The translations under genes were made by a program, and so were the position numbers. Positions 34,499 to 43,935 of a stretch of 53,797 nucleotides of DNA are shown here, piece by piece; the stretch's first letter is position 1; the number at the start of each line of letters is the position of its first letter. The notes under the pieces are model-generated. The model ran no database searches, was not told the DNA's origin, and worked only from the letters and a program-made list of their open reading frames with translations. The stretch comes from an uncultured Lactobacillus sp. (GTDB lineage Bacteria; Bacillota; Bacilli; Lactobacillales; Lactobacillaceae). Where the stretch lies: the NCBI RefSeq assembly GCF_902491705.1, contig NZ_CABUIW010000008.1, positions 1 through 53,797 of the forward strand, written 5' to 3'.

Positions 34499-35228
34499 TT
34501 ACATCTGTTCTTTCTAAATCCAAATCCCCAAATTCTCTTGCTTGCATAATATAAATTTCATGATTTTTACACAATTCAAGCATTGCTAAAAATAAGCCAA
34601 TCACATCAGAAATTGACCGCATTCGATCTGTACAACTAAAAAAGCTGACTTTCTTCGTTTGCTTTAATCGCCCACGCAAAAAATCAATCATATCATTAAT
34701 TGGGGTTTCTGCAACTTCAATTGCAGCAGTATTTGGCTTACGCAATTTTAAGCGCCGTAAAACCATACTAAAAGTAGTTGCCAATTCATCAGCCGTAATC
34801 TGACCTTTAGGCAAAGGCTGTACTTTAACAGACTTAGAAACACTAGCCTCTTTAGAAACTGTAATTGGCACTTCTTCATTTCGTTCTTTGAAATATGCCG
34901 AGATTTTTTTAAACACTGAGTACTGAATCAGTTGTTGAACTAATTCATCACGTGGATCATCATCTGGCTCCACTTCATCTACAAAGTCATTCTGCGGCAA
35001 CAAATATTGTGATTTTATCCGCAACAAAGTTGAGGACATTACGAAATATTCACCAGCAATTTGCAAATTCAGTTTTTGCATTTGACCTAAATATTCGAGG
35101 TATTGACTAGTAATCTGGGCAATAGGAATATCATAAATATCGATTTTTTGTGATTGAATTAAGTGCAGCAATAAATCCAGTGGCCCTTCAAAATTAGGCA
35201 ACTCTAATGTTAAATCCTTTTTATCCAT
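34488..35228 (-). CDS. scpA: Segregation and condensation protein A (kleisin)
   Basis: A 246-residue kleisin that bridges the SMC heads. The N-terminal block LPNFEGPLDLLLHLIQSQKIDIYDIPI and the C-terminal winged helix (FLAMLELCKNHEI) are standard. It overlaps ribT by eight bases and scpB by 11, so it is expressed in a tight operon. Confidence 0.95.
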   Translation of the reverse strand: MDKKDLTLELPNFEGPLDLLLHLIQSQKIDIYDIPIAQITSQYLEYLGQMQKLNLQIAGEYFVMSSTLLRIKSQYLLPQNDFVDEVEPDDDPRDELVQQLIQYSVFKKISAYFKERNEEVPITVSKEASVSKSVKVQPLPKGQITADELATTFSMVLRRLKLRKPNTAAIEVAETPINDMIDFLRGRLKQTKKVSFFSCTDRMRSISDVIGLFLAMLELCKNHEIYIMQAREFGDLDLERTDVNGK

Positions 35229-35574
35229 TTATTTCAACTGCCTTTAATAGCTTAGTGTACTCAGGTACTGCTGTTATCCTCTTATTTGGATATTCATTCT
35301 TCAATTCCGCAAAAATATCCTTTTCATAACTAATTTCACGAAAGCCTGGAGCAAGTGACAAATAACGAATAACAATAAATTTATCCGTAATTTGAGTACC
35401 TAATACACCAACAATATTATTTTGCTTATTGCGATACAAAAACAATACGAAATCATTGTCTTCTTGATTTAAACTGATCTCTTCTTTTAAGTTTTCAATA
35501 TTTTTGAAGTCTGGCAAATATGAGAGTAACCCCATAGCTGTCTTTTCATAATCTTTTTTATATTGTATTAGCAT
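35221..35574 (-). CDS. ribT: RibT-like GNAT-fold protein
   Basis: A 117-residue soluble protein. It begins MLIQYKKDYEKTAMGLLSYLPDFKNI and has VIRYLSLAPGFR, like B. subtilis RibT, an acetyltransferase-fold protein encoded at the end of the rib operon. Lactobacilli keep a ribT-like gene next to scpA without the rib genes. No acetyl-CoA pyrophosphate loop is obvious, so its activity is uncertain. Confidence 0.75.
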   Translation of the reverse strand: MLIQYKKDYEKTAMGLLSYLPDFKNIENLKEEISLNQEDNDFVLFLYRNKQNNIVGVLGTQITDKFIVIRYLSLAPGFREISYEKDIFAELKNEYPNKRITAVPEYTKLLKAVEING

Positions 35575-35582
35575 AATTTCAC

Positions 35583-36488
35583 CTAAAGACGTGGATGAGT
35601 CTTTTGATACACTTGTAAAATATGTTTTTGCGATAAATTAGTATAAATCTGAGTAGTACTAATATCTGAGTGACCTAAAATCTCTTGAACAACTCTCAAG
35701 TCTGCACCATTTTCTAGTAAATGCGTCGCAAAAGTATGACGCAAAGTATGTGGTGTAACATCTTTAGTAATATTGGCCATTTGACAATATTTCTTGATCA
35801 TTTGCCAGATAGCTTGTCTAGTTAATTTGCTTCCGCGATTGTTTAAAAAAAGATGTTCATCATTTTTTCCAGATTTAAGAATCAATGGATCACGAACTTG
35901 TTTTTGATATTTATCAATCCAATGTAAAGCAACAGGACTAATTGGAATTAGTCTTTCCTTTGAGCCTTTTCCTAAAACACGAATCAAGCCAAGGTCTTCA
36001 TGAATATCCTGCAATTCTAGATTAATTAATTCACTTACCCGCATTCCTGTAGCATATAAAGTTTCAAGAATTGCACGGTCACGCAGACCTAATTTTTGTT
36101 CTACATCTGGCTGCTTTAATAAACGATTAACTTCTTCTCTACTTAAAGCAGTTGGAAAACGACGCTCTTTTTTAGGTAGATCGATTTCTAGCATCGGATT
36201 TAACTTTTGAATATTTTGCCGAGCAAGCCATTGATAAAACTTACGCATGCTAGAAATAAGCCGACTAATCGAACTAGTTGCTTTATTTAAATCACGCTCT
36301 CTAGCCAAAAAAGCATCAACGTCACTAGCTTCAGTAGGCCATGAAGTCATTCCTTCTTTTTTAATAAAAGAAAGAAATTCCTCCAAATCCTGTCGATACG
36401 CACTAATCGTGTTATCGCTTAGGCCTCTTTCAACTTGGCTAAAACGTAAATAATCATCAATTTGATCTTGCAACTCGTTATTCGCCAT
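35583..36488 (-). CDS. xerD: Tyrosine recombinase XerD
   Basis: A 301-residue site-specific recombinase and partner of XerC. The catalytic residues are Arg150 (ATGMRVSE), Lys174 (GKGSKER), His247 and Arg250 (HTLRHTFATHLLENGADLR), His273 (LGHSDI) and Tyr282 (IYTNL). The position between cvfB and ribT-scpA is the standard location of xerD. It overlaps cvfB by 11 bases with AGAGGAT before the ATG. Confidence 0.95.
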   Translation of the reverse strand: MANNELQDQIDDYLRFSQVERGLSDNTISAYRQDLEEFLSFIKKEGMTSWPTEASDVDAFLARERDLNKATSSISRLISSMRKFYQWLARQNIQKLNPMLEIDLPKKERRFPTALSREEVNRLLKQPDVEQKLGLRDRAILETLYATGMRVSELINLELQDIHEDLGLIRVLGKGSKERLIPISPVALHWIDKYQKQVRDPLILKSGKNDEHLFLNNRGSKLTRQAIWQMIKKYCQMANITKDVTPHTLRHTFATHLLENGADLRVVQEILGHSDISTTQIYTNLSQKHILQVYQKTHPRL

Positions 36489-37368
36489 CGATATCCTCTT
36501 CTGGATCTTTAATTAAAGTTATAGTTCCTGCATCTTTATCTTCTTCAATTAAGCCAGCCTTGAGTAAGTAACCTACAGCACGCTTAAAAGCAGACTTTGA
36601 AATACCAAAGTATGATTTGATTTCTTGTGCATCAGACTTGTCATAGAAAGGTAAAGTCTTGGTTTCACGTCTACGCAAACTCATTAAAATCATTTGAGCG
36701 TCATCATCAATTTCTTCAAAGGCTCTAGGCAAAGCACTCAAATTCAGACGACCATATTGACTAACGCCAATTACTCTACCCTTAAATTGTTCGCCTAAAC
36801 GCATTGGACGAGGCATTTGAGAAGCGTGAACAAATCCCAAGTAATAATCGTCAGTTAATACAAAGGCACCAATTTCACGGCTAGCATACACAGTACCGAA
36901 GACATTTTGGTTATTCATATTGTTAGGAAAGTTGGCAGCTAATTGTTCAAAAATATTTTCATCAGCTAACTTTGCCCAGATTCGATCCTTGTAATCTGTT
37001 TCTAGTCTTACTAATAAGCGATCATCGCGGCGAGGCCATCTTTCCTTTTCACGTGGTAAATCATCCATAGACAATACTACATCCTTATCAGGAAGACCTA
37101 CATCAACGAATACACCCAATCCTGGTCTTACTTCAGTAACCTTGCCCCAGCCATATTGATCTGGTTGCGCAAATGGCAAAAATTGAGTCATTTCGCGATC
37201 ATGATGTTTATTATCATAGATAAAACCTTCAATTTCATCACCGACTTTTGGAATATCGTCTTGGGTGATTTCATGCTTTTTTAGTTCATAAGTTATTCCA
37301 TCAATTTGAACATAATAAGCATTTTCATTTTCATCAATGATTTTTCCTTTTTCAACAGTTCCAAGCAT
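36478..37368 (-). CDS. cvfB: S1-like RNA-binding protein CvfB
   Basis: A 296-residue protein with three S1-like domains and a C-terminal winged helix (FGISKSAFKRAVGYLLKAGLI). Family blocks are PGLGVFVDVGLPDKDVVLS and LTDDYYLGFVHASQ. In S. aureus CvfB affects virulence gene expression; here it is probably a post-transcriptional regulator. It heads the operon cvfB-xerD-ribT-scpA-scpB-rluB. Confidence 0.92.
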   Translation of the reverse strand: MLGTVEKGKIIDENENAYYVQIDGITYELKKHEITQDDIPKVGDEIEGFIYDNKHHDREMTQFLPFAQPDQYGWGKVTEVRPGLGVFVDVGLPDKDVVLSMDDLPREKERWPRRDDRLLVRLETDYKDRIWAKLADENIFEQLAANFPNNMNNQNVFGTVYASREIGAFVLTDDYYLGFVHASQMPRPMRLGEQFKGRVIGVSQYGRLNLSALPRAFEEIDDDAQMILMSLRRRETKTLPFYDKSDAQEIKSYFGISKSAFKRAVGYLLKAGLIEEDKDAGTITLIKDPEEDIDGE

Positions 37369-37399
37369 AATTAATTGAATCTCCTACTTTACATATTAT

Positions 37400-37429
37400 T
37401 ATATATAAGTATAAGAGAAATTTGGGCAA
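37400..37429 (-). promoter_or_regulatory. Probable promoter for the cvfB operon
   Basis: On the minus strand TTGCCC (37424-37429) is followed after 18 bases by TATATA (37400-37405), itself part of TATATAATAAT, so the exact -10 box is ambiguous. The pyk terminator lies just upstream. Confidence 0.45.
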
Positions 37430-37434
37430 AATAA

Positions 37435-37460
37435 AATAGCCAGCTCGAAAGCTGACTATT
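37435..37460 (-). terminator. Terminator after pyk
   Basis: AATAGCCAGCT and AGCTGACTATT pair over 11 bases with one G-U and a four-base loop, followed by TTTTATTTT on the minus strand. It ends the pfkA-pyk transcript. Confidence 0.85.
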
Positions 37461-37499
37461 TTTTGATTAGCTAATCTTATTTTTTATATCTTTTTTAAA

Positions 37500-39269
37500 T
37501 TAAAGGTTTGAGATTTCGCCTTGGTAGATAGCACCACGACGAGCGTCAACAGTGATAGTTGAGCCATCAGAAATCTTTGAAGTTGCGTCAGTAGCACCAA
37601 CAACAACTGGGATACCTAATGACAAACCGATAACTGCTGCGTGTGAAGTTAAACCTGAAGCTTCAACAACTAAACCAGAAGCCTTCTTAATAGCTGGGTT
37701 GTAGTCAGGGTCAGTAGTCTTAGCAACTAAGATGTCGCCTTCCTTAACCTTGCTGTTAGCTTCTTCTGCTGAGTTTGCTACAACGGCCTTGCCGATAACT
37801 GAACCGTTACCAACACCTAAACCTTGAACAAGCTTGTTACCGATGATTTGTAACTTCATCAAGTTAGTAGTACCTGAGTCACCAACTGGAACACCAGCAA
37901 CGATGATTACAAGGTCGCCATCCTTAACAAAGCCCTTTTCCTTAGCTACCTTAGCAGCTACTTCAAACATGTCATCAGTTGACTTAGGCTTTTCAGTCAA
38001 TAATGGTTGAACGCCCCAAACAATACCTAATGAGTGTTGGATCTTTTCGTCGAAGGTCAATGCAATGATGTCTGCGTTTGGACGGTACTTAGAAATCATA
38101 CGTGCAGTGTAACCTGAGTTAGTTGCAGTAATGATAGTCTTAACACCTAATTCTTGAGCAGTACGTACAACTGATTCACCAATAGCTTCGGTTACGTTTG
38201 AACCCTTGTAAGCTTCGAATCTTTGAAGTGCTAAAGTGTTACGCTTAAGCATTTGCTTTTCAGTACGTTCGTCAATTTCAGCCATAGCCTTAACAGCCTT
38301 AACTGGGTAAAGACCGTTTGCTGATTCACCTGAAAGCATAGTTGCGTCAGTACCATCAAGAACAGCGTTAGCAACGTCTGAAACTTCGGCACGAGTTGGA
38401 CGTGGGTTTTCTTGCATTGAGTCAAGCATTTGGGTAGCAGTGATAACTGGCTTACCAAGTGCGTTAGCCTTGCGGATTAAGCTCTTTTGTACGAATGGAA
38501 CTTCCATGAATGGAATTTCAACACCCATGTCACCACGAGCAACCATCAAACCGTCTGATACTTGTAAGATTTCGTCAGCGTTGTCGATACCTTCTTGTGA
38601 TTCAATCTTAGGGAAGATCTTAACGTAGTCTGCACCTGCTTCTTCACAAAGCTTACGGATGTCTAAGATATCTTGAGCCTTACGTGCAAATGAAGCAGTA
38701 ATGAAGTTAATACCGTATTGTAAACCAAACTTGATGTCGTCAGTATCCTTTTCAGTGATACCTGGAAGGCGGATTTCAACACCAGGAGCGTTAACACCCT
38801 TCTTTGAACCAATAACACCAGTGTTTTGAGCTTCACAAACTAATTCTCTCTTTGAGTCGTCCTTTTCCTTGATCAAAAGGTCAACCAAACCATCATCGAT
38901 TAATACGTGACCACCAACGTGAGTATCATCGTATAAACCATCGTAGGTAACGTGGATCATGTCCTTGTTACCCTTCTTGGTGTCATCCATTGATACACGG
39001 ATCATGTCACCAGTGTTAATAGTAAACTTGCCACCTTCTTGTTCAGTGGTTCTGATTTCAGCACCCTTAGTGTCAAGGTCGATACCAAGAAGCAAACCAG
39101 TATCCTTTTCCACTTGACGAACCATCTTCATACGAGCAAGGTGTTCTGGGTGGTCACCGTGTGAGAAGTTGAAACGGAATACGTTTGCACCAGCTTTTGC
39201 TAAAGCAGTAATAGTTTCAATATCGTTTGAAGCTGGTCCTAAAGTACTAACAATCTTAGTTTTCTTCAT
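37500..39269 (-). CDS. pyk: Pyruvate kinase
   Basis: A 589-residue glycolytic enzyme converting phosphoenolpyruvate and ADP to pyruvate and ATP. KIVSTLGPASND starts the barrel; KIFPKIESQEGIDN carries the catalytic lysine; VARGDMGVEIP and ITATQMLDSM follow. An extra C-terminal PEP-utiliser-like domain (about 475-589, VEASGLTSHAAVIG) is typical of Bacillus and Lactobacillus pyruvate kinases. The start at 39269 follows GGAGAGG. It is in an operon with pfkA, 33 bases apart. Confidence 0.97.
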   Translation of the reverse strand: MKKTKIVSTLGPASNDIETITALAKAGANVFRFNFSHGDHPEHLARMKMVRQVEKDTGLLLGIDLDTKGAEIRTTEQEGGKFTINTGDMIRVSMDDTKKGNKDMIHVTYDGLYDDTHVGGHVLIDDGLVDLLIKEKDDSKRELVCEAQNTGVIGSKKGVNAPGVEIRLPGITEKDTDDIKFGLQYGINFITASFARKAQDILDIRKLCEEAGADYVKIFPKIESQEGIDNADEILQVSDGLMVARGDMGVEIPFMEVPFVQKSLIRKANALGKPVITATQMLDSMQENPRPTRAEVSDVANAVLDGTDATMLSGESANGLYPVKAVKAMAEIDERTEKQMLKRNTLALQRFEAYKGSNVTEAIGESVVRTAQELGVKTIITATNSGYTARMISKYRPNADIIALTFDEKIQHSLGIVWGVQPLLTEKPKSTDDMFEVAAKVAKEKGFVKDGDLVIIVAGVPVGDSGTTNLMKLQIIGNKLVQGLGVGNGSVIGKAVVANSAEEANSKVKEGDILVAKTTDPDYNPAIKKASGLVVEASGLTSHAAVIGLSLGIPVVVGATDATSKISDGSTITVDARRGAIYQGEISNL

Positions 39270-39302
39270 TATTAAAAAAATCCTCTCCAAAAATCAACTA
39301 AA

Positions 39303-40265
39303 TTAATATTTAGTCATTTCTTCATTTACATCCATAAGCGCATAATCGCCGTGATGTTTACCATCAAACAAATCAAGAATGTCGTGGGTTTCAAGTTTGC
39401 TATTCTCGATGCCGACAGCTAAACCGCCCTTCCCATCAAGAAGCAACTTAACAGCATAGTTACCCATCTTAGTAGCATTTACTCTATCTGTGACAGTAGG
39501 TGAGCCACCACGTTGCATATGTGCAAGGACATTAGCACGAGCATCAAAGTCGCCGTATTTAAGTAATTCATCCTTAAATTTATCAGCTGACATGACACCT
39601 TCTGCTAAGACAATGATACCATGATCTTTGCCATCTGCAAATCCGCGTTTAAGAGTTTCTGCAATTTCCTTAATGTCATAAGGACGTTCAGGAATTACAA
39701 TAGCATCTGCGCCGCTTGCAACACCGACACGCATAGCAATATCACCACATTCACGACCCATTACGTTAACAATGAATACTCTGTGGTGACTACTTGCAGT
39801 GTCACGAATCTTATCAATTGCGTCCATAGCAGTACGACAAGCAGAATCAAAGCCAATTGTGTAGTCAGTGTAAGGAATATCGTTGTCGATAGTTCCTGGC
39901 AAACCAACTGAGTTTACGCCGTGGCGAGTTAAGGCCAAAGCACCGTGGTATGATCCGTCACCGCCAATAACGATAACTGCATCGATACCATGCTTCTTCA
40001 ATTGCTCTACACCCTTTTGTTGCACTTCTTCTTGTGCAAATTCAGGGAAACGAGCACTGTACAAGAATGTACCGCCTTCACTAATCTTGTGGTCAACATT
40101 TTCCGTAGTAAGCGGAACAAAGTCACCTGCAACCAAACCAGCGAAACCATAACGAATTCCAAAGACTTCAAGGCCATGATGAATGGCAGTCTTTGTAACA
40201 GCTCTAATTGCCGCGTTCATACCAGGGGCGTCTCCACCACTAGTTAAAATACCAATCCGTTTCAT
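39303..40265 (-). CDS. pfkA: ATP-dependent 6-phosphofructokinase
   Basis: A 320-residue enzyme phosphorylating fructose 6-phosphate. Motifs are LTSGGDAPGMNAAIRA, VIGGDGSYHGA, the catalytic TIDNDIPYTDYTIG and NVMGRECGDIA. The length is that of bacterial allosteric PfkA. It heads the pfkA-pyk operon, and a cre-like site and TTGACA box lie upstream. Confidence 0.97.
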   Translation of the reverse strand: MKRIGILTSGGDAPGMNAAIRAVTKTAIHHGLEVFGIRYGFAGLVAGDFVPLTTENVDHKISEGGTFLYSARFPEFAQEEVQQKGVEQLKKHGIDAVIVIGGDGSYHGALALTRHGVNSVGLPGTIDNDIPYTDYTIGFDSACRTAMDAIDKIRDTASSHHRVFIVNVMGRECGDIAMRVGVASGADAIVIPERPYDIKEIAETLKRGFADGKDHGIIVLAEGVMSADKFKDELLKYGDFDARANVLAHMQRGGSPTVTDRVNATKMGNYAVKLLLDGKGGLAVGIENSKLETHDILDLFDGKHHGDYALMDVNEEMTKY

Positions 40266-40377
40266 GAATTCACCTCATCATGATTATTTTGTGTAATTTC
40301 TCACATCAAGTAAATATTAACATTTTTTGGCTTAAAAAGCTCATAAAAATTGGGCTAATTTAGGCTTTATTTTGATA

Positions 40378-40399
40378 TGTCAAAATGTTAGCACTTACA
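40378..40399 (-). promoter_or_regulatory. cre-like site next to a -35 box upstream of pfkA
   Basis: On the minus strand TGTAAGTGCTAACA (40386-40399) fits the CcpA consensus at all fixed positions but one. TTGACA follows at 40378-40383. The site is also in a longer dyad (ATGTTAGCA/TGCTAACAT). A cre just upstream of -35 fits activation, as known for glycolytic operons of lactic acid bacteria. The matching -10 box is not clear. Confidence 0.5.
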
Positions 40400-40431
40400 T
40401 TGCTAACATACCGTCTACGCTAGGGTAGCAA

Positions 40432-43400
40432 TTAATCTTTAAAATTGACTTTTCTCAAATTGGTCAATAAATATTGCATTTTATTTTGATCATAACGATC
40501 ACCCTGAGTACGCAATCCAAGCAAATAAATATCGCCAATTTTCAAAATATTGTTAAATTTTTCATAAGCTGCTGGGAAAATAATAATTTCTTGCTGGCTT
40601 GAAGAATCAGCAAAACTAGCAAAAGCCATTGTTTTATCATTCTTAGTTCGAATCTTCTTAAGCCCCATTAGTTTGCCTACACTAATTCCTGATTCATTAA
40701 TTTGGAATCGATTTAAAGGTATAGCATTAAATTTTCTAGCATACTTTTGTACGGCAACTAGTGGTGTAGTAGTTGTCGCAAAGCCCAAAACCTTTTCTTC
40801 CATTTCAGCTTTTTCGGCATTAGTTGGCTTTTCGGCTGGCTTTAATGGTGCATCCCCCAAAATTTCAGACAAAGAAATATTCTGCCCCGTTAATTGAACA
40901 TTAGCAATTATGTCCTTACAGTTAGCTAATAATTCATTTCTATTGTCTTCTATTTGATCAAATGTACCAGCCATAATCAGAGCTTCAATTGCATCAACTT
41001 GTAAAAACTTAGAATCAATTCTGCGCAAAAAATCATTAAGTGATTTATATGGCTTAGTATTAGCCACAATTTCTTTGGCAAAGTCCACTCTCAAGCCTTT
41101 AATAGCCTTTAAACCAACCAAAATATTATTATTTTGCAGCGTATATTCTAGCTGACTGTGGTTAATATCAGGCGTTAAAACTCGAATATTTGCTTCTTGG
41201 GCTTGCATTATATATTGCTGAGCTTTAGCAGAAGTAGATGAATTTAACATTGCCGTATAAAAAGCAGCTGGATAATGCACTTTAAGATAAGCAAGCCAAA
41301 AAGCAATCTTAGTATAAGCTACAGCGTGAGAACGATTGAAACCATAGTTGGCAAATTGCTCAATATAGTGATATACACGCTCTCCCACTTCCTTAGCGTG
41401 CCCATTTTTAACTACACCAGCAATAAATTTGCTCTTTTCTTGCTCAATTACGTCTTGCTTTTTCTTAGACATTGCCCGGCGCAGAATATCGGCTTCTCCT
41501 AGTGAAAAACCAGCTAAAATCTGTGCAGTTTGCATAACCTGTTCCTGATAAACCAGGATGCCGTAAGTTGGTTGCAAAATCTGCTTTAAGCTTGGATCTG
41601 GATAGCGTACAGGTTCTTTACCATTTTTACGTGCCACAAATGTATCAATATTTTGCATTGGACCCGGACGATACAAAGCATTCACAGCTACTAAGTCTTC
41701 GAAATTATCAGGATGAAGTTGACGCAAAACTCGTCTAATTCCTTCAGATTCAAATTGGAAAATCGCATCGGTTTTCCCTTGCTGGAACAACTCTAACGTT
41801 TTTGCATCATTTAGCGGAATTTGATTTGGATCAATCTTAACGCCTTGACTACGGACTAAGTCCAAAATATTGCCCAAAACGGTCAAATTACGTAATCCTA
41901 AGAAGTCAATTTTTAAAAGACCTAAGGATTCAACGTATCGTTTAGTCTGCTGAGTAACTGGAATGCCTAAAGGCCCTGCTTGCAAGCCAGAAATCCCAGC
42001 AATTGAATCATCACTAATTACCAAGCCGGCCGCATGGATTGAATAATGCCGTGGCAAACCTTCTAATGCCATTGCTGTTTTGAAGAGCAATTTATTTTCT
42101 GTAGTTGCATCAACTAATAAACGCAATTCTCGTGATTCTTCATAGGCTTGTTTTAAAGTGATTTTGCCTTTAGAAAATGGAATAGCACGTGCCCATTTAT
42201 TAACTTCGACCATTGTTAAACCAAAAACGCGGCCAACATCACGTAAAGCTTGTTTAGCAGCTAGTGTACCAAAAGTAAGAATTTGAGCTGCATGATCCAT
42301 TCCATATTTTTGATACATGTATTTAATTACAGTATCTCGATGAATATCAGGAATATCCAAATCGATATCTGGCATTTCGTGTCTAGCAGGATTCAAAAAA
42401 CGCTCAAACAGCAAGTGATATTTTAATGGATCTACTTCTGTAATTCTTAATGCATATGAAACAAGCGAACCACAAGCTGATCCTCTTCCGGGACCAGTAG
42501 TAATCTTTACGCGGTGGCAATAGTTGATTACATCCCAAACAATTAAGAAATAATCATCAAAGCCCATTTGGTTAATAATTCGCAATTCATAATTAAGCCG
42601 TTTTTGATATTCTGCAGGAACTGAAGCTTGACCAAATCTCGCCTTTAAACCAGTTTGTGCTAAATAATGCAGATATTCTTCAGAAGTAGGGAATTTATTT
42701 TGATGATACTTAGGCAAAACTGGCTTTTGAAAAATTACTTCCGCATTGCATTTTTGTGCAATTTCATCGGTATTATTAATTGCATCGTCTAATTCAAAGC
42801 GATGATACCTTTCAAGCATTTGCTCTGCACTAGTCATATAGTGCGAACCATCTTGCTTGGCTAAAGGTACCGTATCCTGAATTTTTTGACCTGAACCAAT
42901 AGCTCGCAAAGTCTTTTGTAAAAATTGATCGCGTGGTTTTAAATATTCGCAGTCTTCTACTGCAACTAGTGGCAGCTTAAACTGTTTACTCAAAGAACGA
43001 GCATAATCAATATAATCTTGTGCATTTTGTGCTGCATAGACGCCAATATAAAGATCAGGAACAAGCTTTTTTAAATCACGTAAATAATCGCTACCTAACT
43101 GCTGATTAGTCTCAAAAAGATATACTAATTCACTTTTAGTATTTGCAGGTATAACAACCAACAAATCAGTTAAGTACTTGGTCAACTCTTTTAAAGTCAA
43201 TATCTTATTATTTTGACCATTTTCAGTTAATAAATTAATTGCACTAGAAAGTCGAAGCAAATTGTGATAACCCTCATTAGTCTTGGCAAAAACCAACAAG
43301 TCATATTTTTGCGTGCTATCAACTAAACCATTTAAACGAATTTGCATCCCTAAAAGTGGTTTAATGCCCGATTTTTTAGCTACTTCATAAAAGTTCACTA

Positions 43401-43539
43401 AACCATACGTCACGTTAATATCTGCTAAGCCTACGGCGCTATAGCCATTTTCTTTAGCCGTTTCAATCAAATCTGAAATTTTGGTTGGACTATCTAGTAA
43501 TGTAAATGAACTTAAATTTTGTAGTGCAGCTATTTGCAT
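40432..43539 (-). CDS. dnaE: DNA polymerase III alpha subunit DnaE
   Basis: A 1035-residue replicative polymerase. The catalytic aspartates are in MPDIDLDIPD; GPGRGSACGSLVSY and FEDLVAVNALYRPGPM are palm and finger blocks; a C-terminal OB domain follows. The N-terminal PHP domain is degenerate: the usual HxH is replaced by ALQN before LSSFTLLDS, and TDHGN by ADINV, so metal-based proofreading is not expected. In Firmicutes DnaE extends primers beside PolC, which is elsewhere. It is upstream of pfkA, an order common in Firmicutes. Confidence 0.96.
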   Translation of the reverse strand: MQIAALQNLSSFTLLDSPTKISDLIETAKENGYSAVGLADINVTYGLVNFYEVAKKSGIKPLLGMQIRLNGLVDSTQKYDLLVFAKTNEGYHNLLRLSSAINLLTENGQNNKILTLKELTKYLTDLLVVIPANTKSELVYLFETNQQLGSDYLRDLKKLVPDLYIGVYAAQNAQDYIDYARSLSKQFKLPLVAVEDCEYLKPRDQFLQKTLRAIGSGQKIQDTVPLAKQDGSHYMTSAEQMLERYHRFELDDAINNTDEIAQKCNAEVIFQKPVLPKYHQNKFPTSEEYLHYLAQTGLKARFGQASVPAEYQKRLNYELRIINQMGFDDYFLIVWDVINYCHRVKITTGPGRGSACGSLVSYALRITEVDPLKYHLLFERFLNPARHEMPDIDLDIPDIHRDTVIKYMYQKYGMDHAAQILTFGTLAAKQALRDVGRVFGLTMVEVNKWARAIPFSKGKITLKQAYEESRELRLLVDATTENKLLFKTAMALEGLPRHYSIHAAGLVISDDSIAGISGLQAGPLGIPVTQQTKRYVESLGLLKIDFLGLRNLTVLGNILDLVRSQGVKIDPNQIPLNDAKTLELFQQGKTDAIFQFESEGIRRVLRQLHPDNFEDLVAVNALYRPGPMQNIDTFVARKNGKEPVRYPDPSLKQILQPTYGILVYQEQVMQTAQILAGFSLGEADILRRAMSKKKQDVIEQEKSKFIAGVVKNGHAKEVGERVYHYIEQFANYGFNRSHAVAYTKIAFWLAYLKVHYPAAFYTAMLNSSTSAKAQQYIMQAQEANIRVLTPDINHSQLEYTLQNNNILVGLKAIKGLRVDFAKEIVANTKPYKSLNDFLRRIDSKFLQVDAIEALIMAGTFDQIEDNRNELLANCKDIIANVQLTGQNISLSEILGDAPLKPAEKPTNAEKAEMEEKVLGFATTTTPLVAVQKYARKFNAIPLNRFQINESGISVGKLMGLKKIRTKNDKTMAFASFADSSSQQEIIIFPAAYEKFNNILKIGDIYLLGLRTQGDRYDQNKMQYLLTNLRKVNFKD

Positions 43540-43600
43540 AACTTAACCACCTTTCACGAATACTTATTATAATTAGTATATCAAATTGCCTTAATAGAGT

Positions 43601-43629
43601 TTGAAATTAGCTTTGGTTTTTGATAAAAT
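43601..43629 (+). promoter_or_regulatory. Promoter of the DUF2929 gene
   Basis: TTGAAA (43601-43606) and TAAAAT (43624-43629) are 17 bases apart. An ATG at 43620 falls within the promoter, which supports the downstream ATG at 43653 as the true start. Confidence 0.7.
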
Positions 43630-43652
43630 TCTACACGAAAGAAGGAATCAAT

Positions 43653-43871
43653 ATGGGTCGATATATCGTTACAATCGTATGGAGCGTAATCTACATGTTT
43701 GTTGTAGGCTTTATTGCTGGTCCTTTAACCCAAAGTGCTTCATTCAACGCTGCTGACATGAAAACTTGTCTTATTGTCGGTGTAGTCTTTGGTATTCTTT
43801 TCTCAGCAATTATTGCAACCATTACTGCTCATTCACACAAGGATAATAGCAAGTACAGTAAGTTAAAGTAA
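43653..43871 (+). CDS. DUF2929 family (YjzD-like) small membrane protein
   Basis: A 72-residue protein with two membrane helices (about 4-24 and 38-60) and a polar C-terminus. MGRYIVTIVWSVIYMFVVGF matches YjzD/DUF2929 proteins of Firmicutes, whose function is unknown. GAAGG lies before the ATG at 43653. It is plus-strand, between the divergent dnaE gene and the convergent 5'-nucleotidase gene. Confidence 0.82.
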   Translation: MGRYIVTIVWSVIYMFVVGFIAGPLTQSASFNAADMKTCLIVGVVFGILFSAIIATITAHSHKDNSKYSKLK

Positions 43872-43890
43872 TTAATTTAATCATTAATAA

Positions 43891-43928
43891 AAAATACACG
43901 TGAGAATCATTTGTCTCACGTGTATTTT
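43891..43928. terminator. Bidirectional terminator
   Basis: AAAATACACGTGAGA and TCTCACGTGTATTTT form a perfect 15-bp stem with an eight-base loop between the convergent DUF2929 and nucleotidase genes. Confidence 0.92.
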
Positions 43929-43935
43929 TTTCGTT

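Noticed and set aside
40385..40410. Inverted repeat as the dnaE terminator
   Set aside because: The T-run is only four bases and the repeat contains a cre-like site beside a -35 box, so a regulatory role is favoured; partial termination cannot be excluded.
43620..43652. Upstream ATG for the DUF2929 gene
   Set aside because: It falls inside the -35/-10 promoter and would not be in the transcript.
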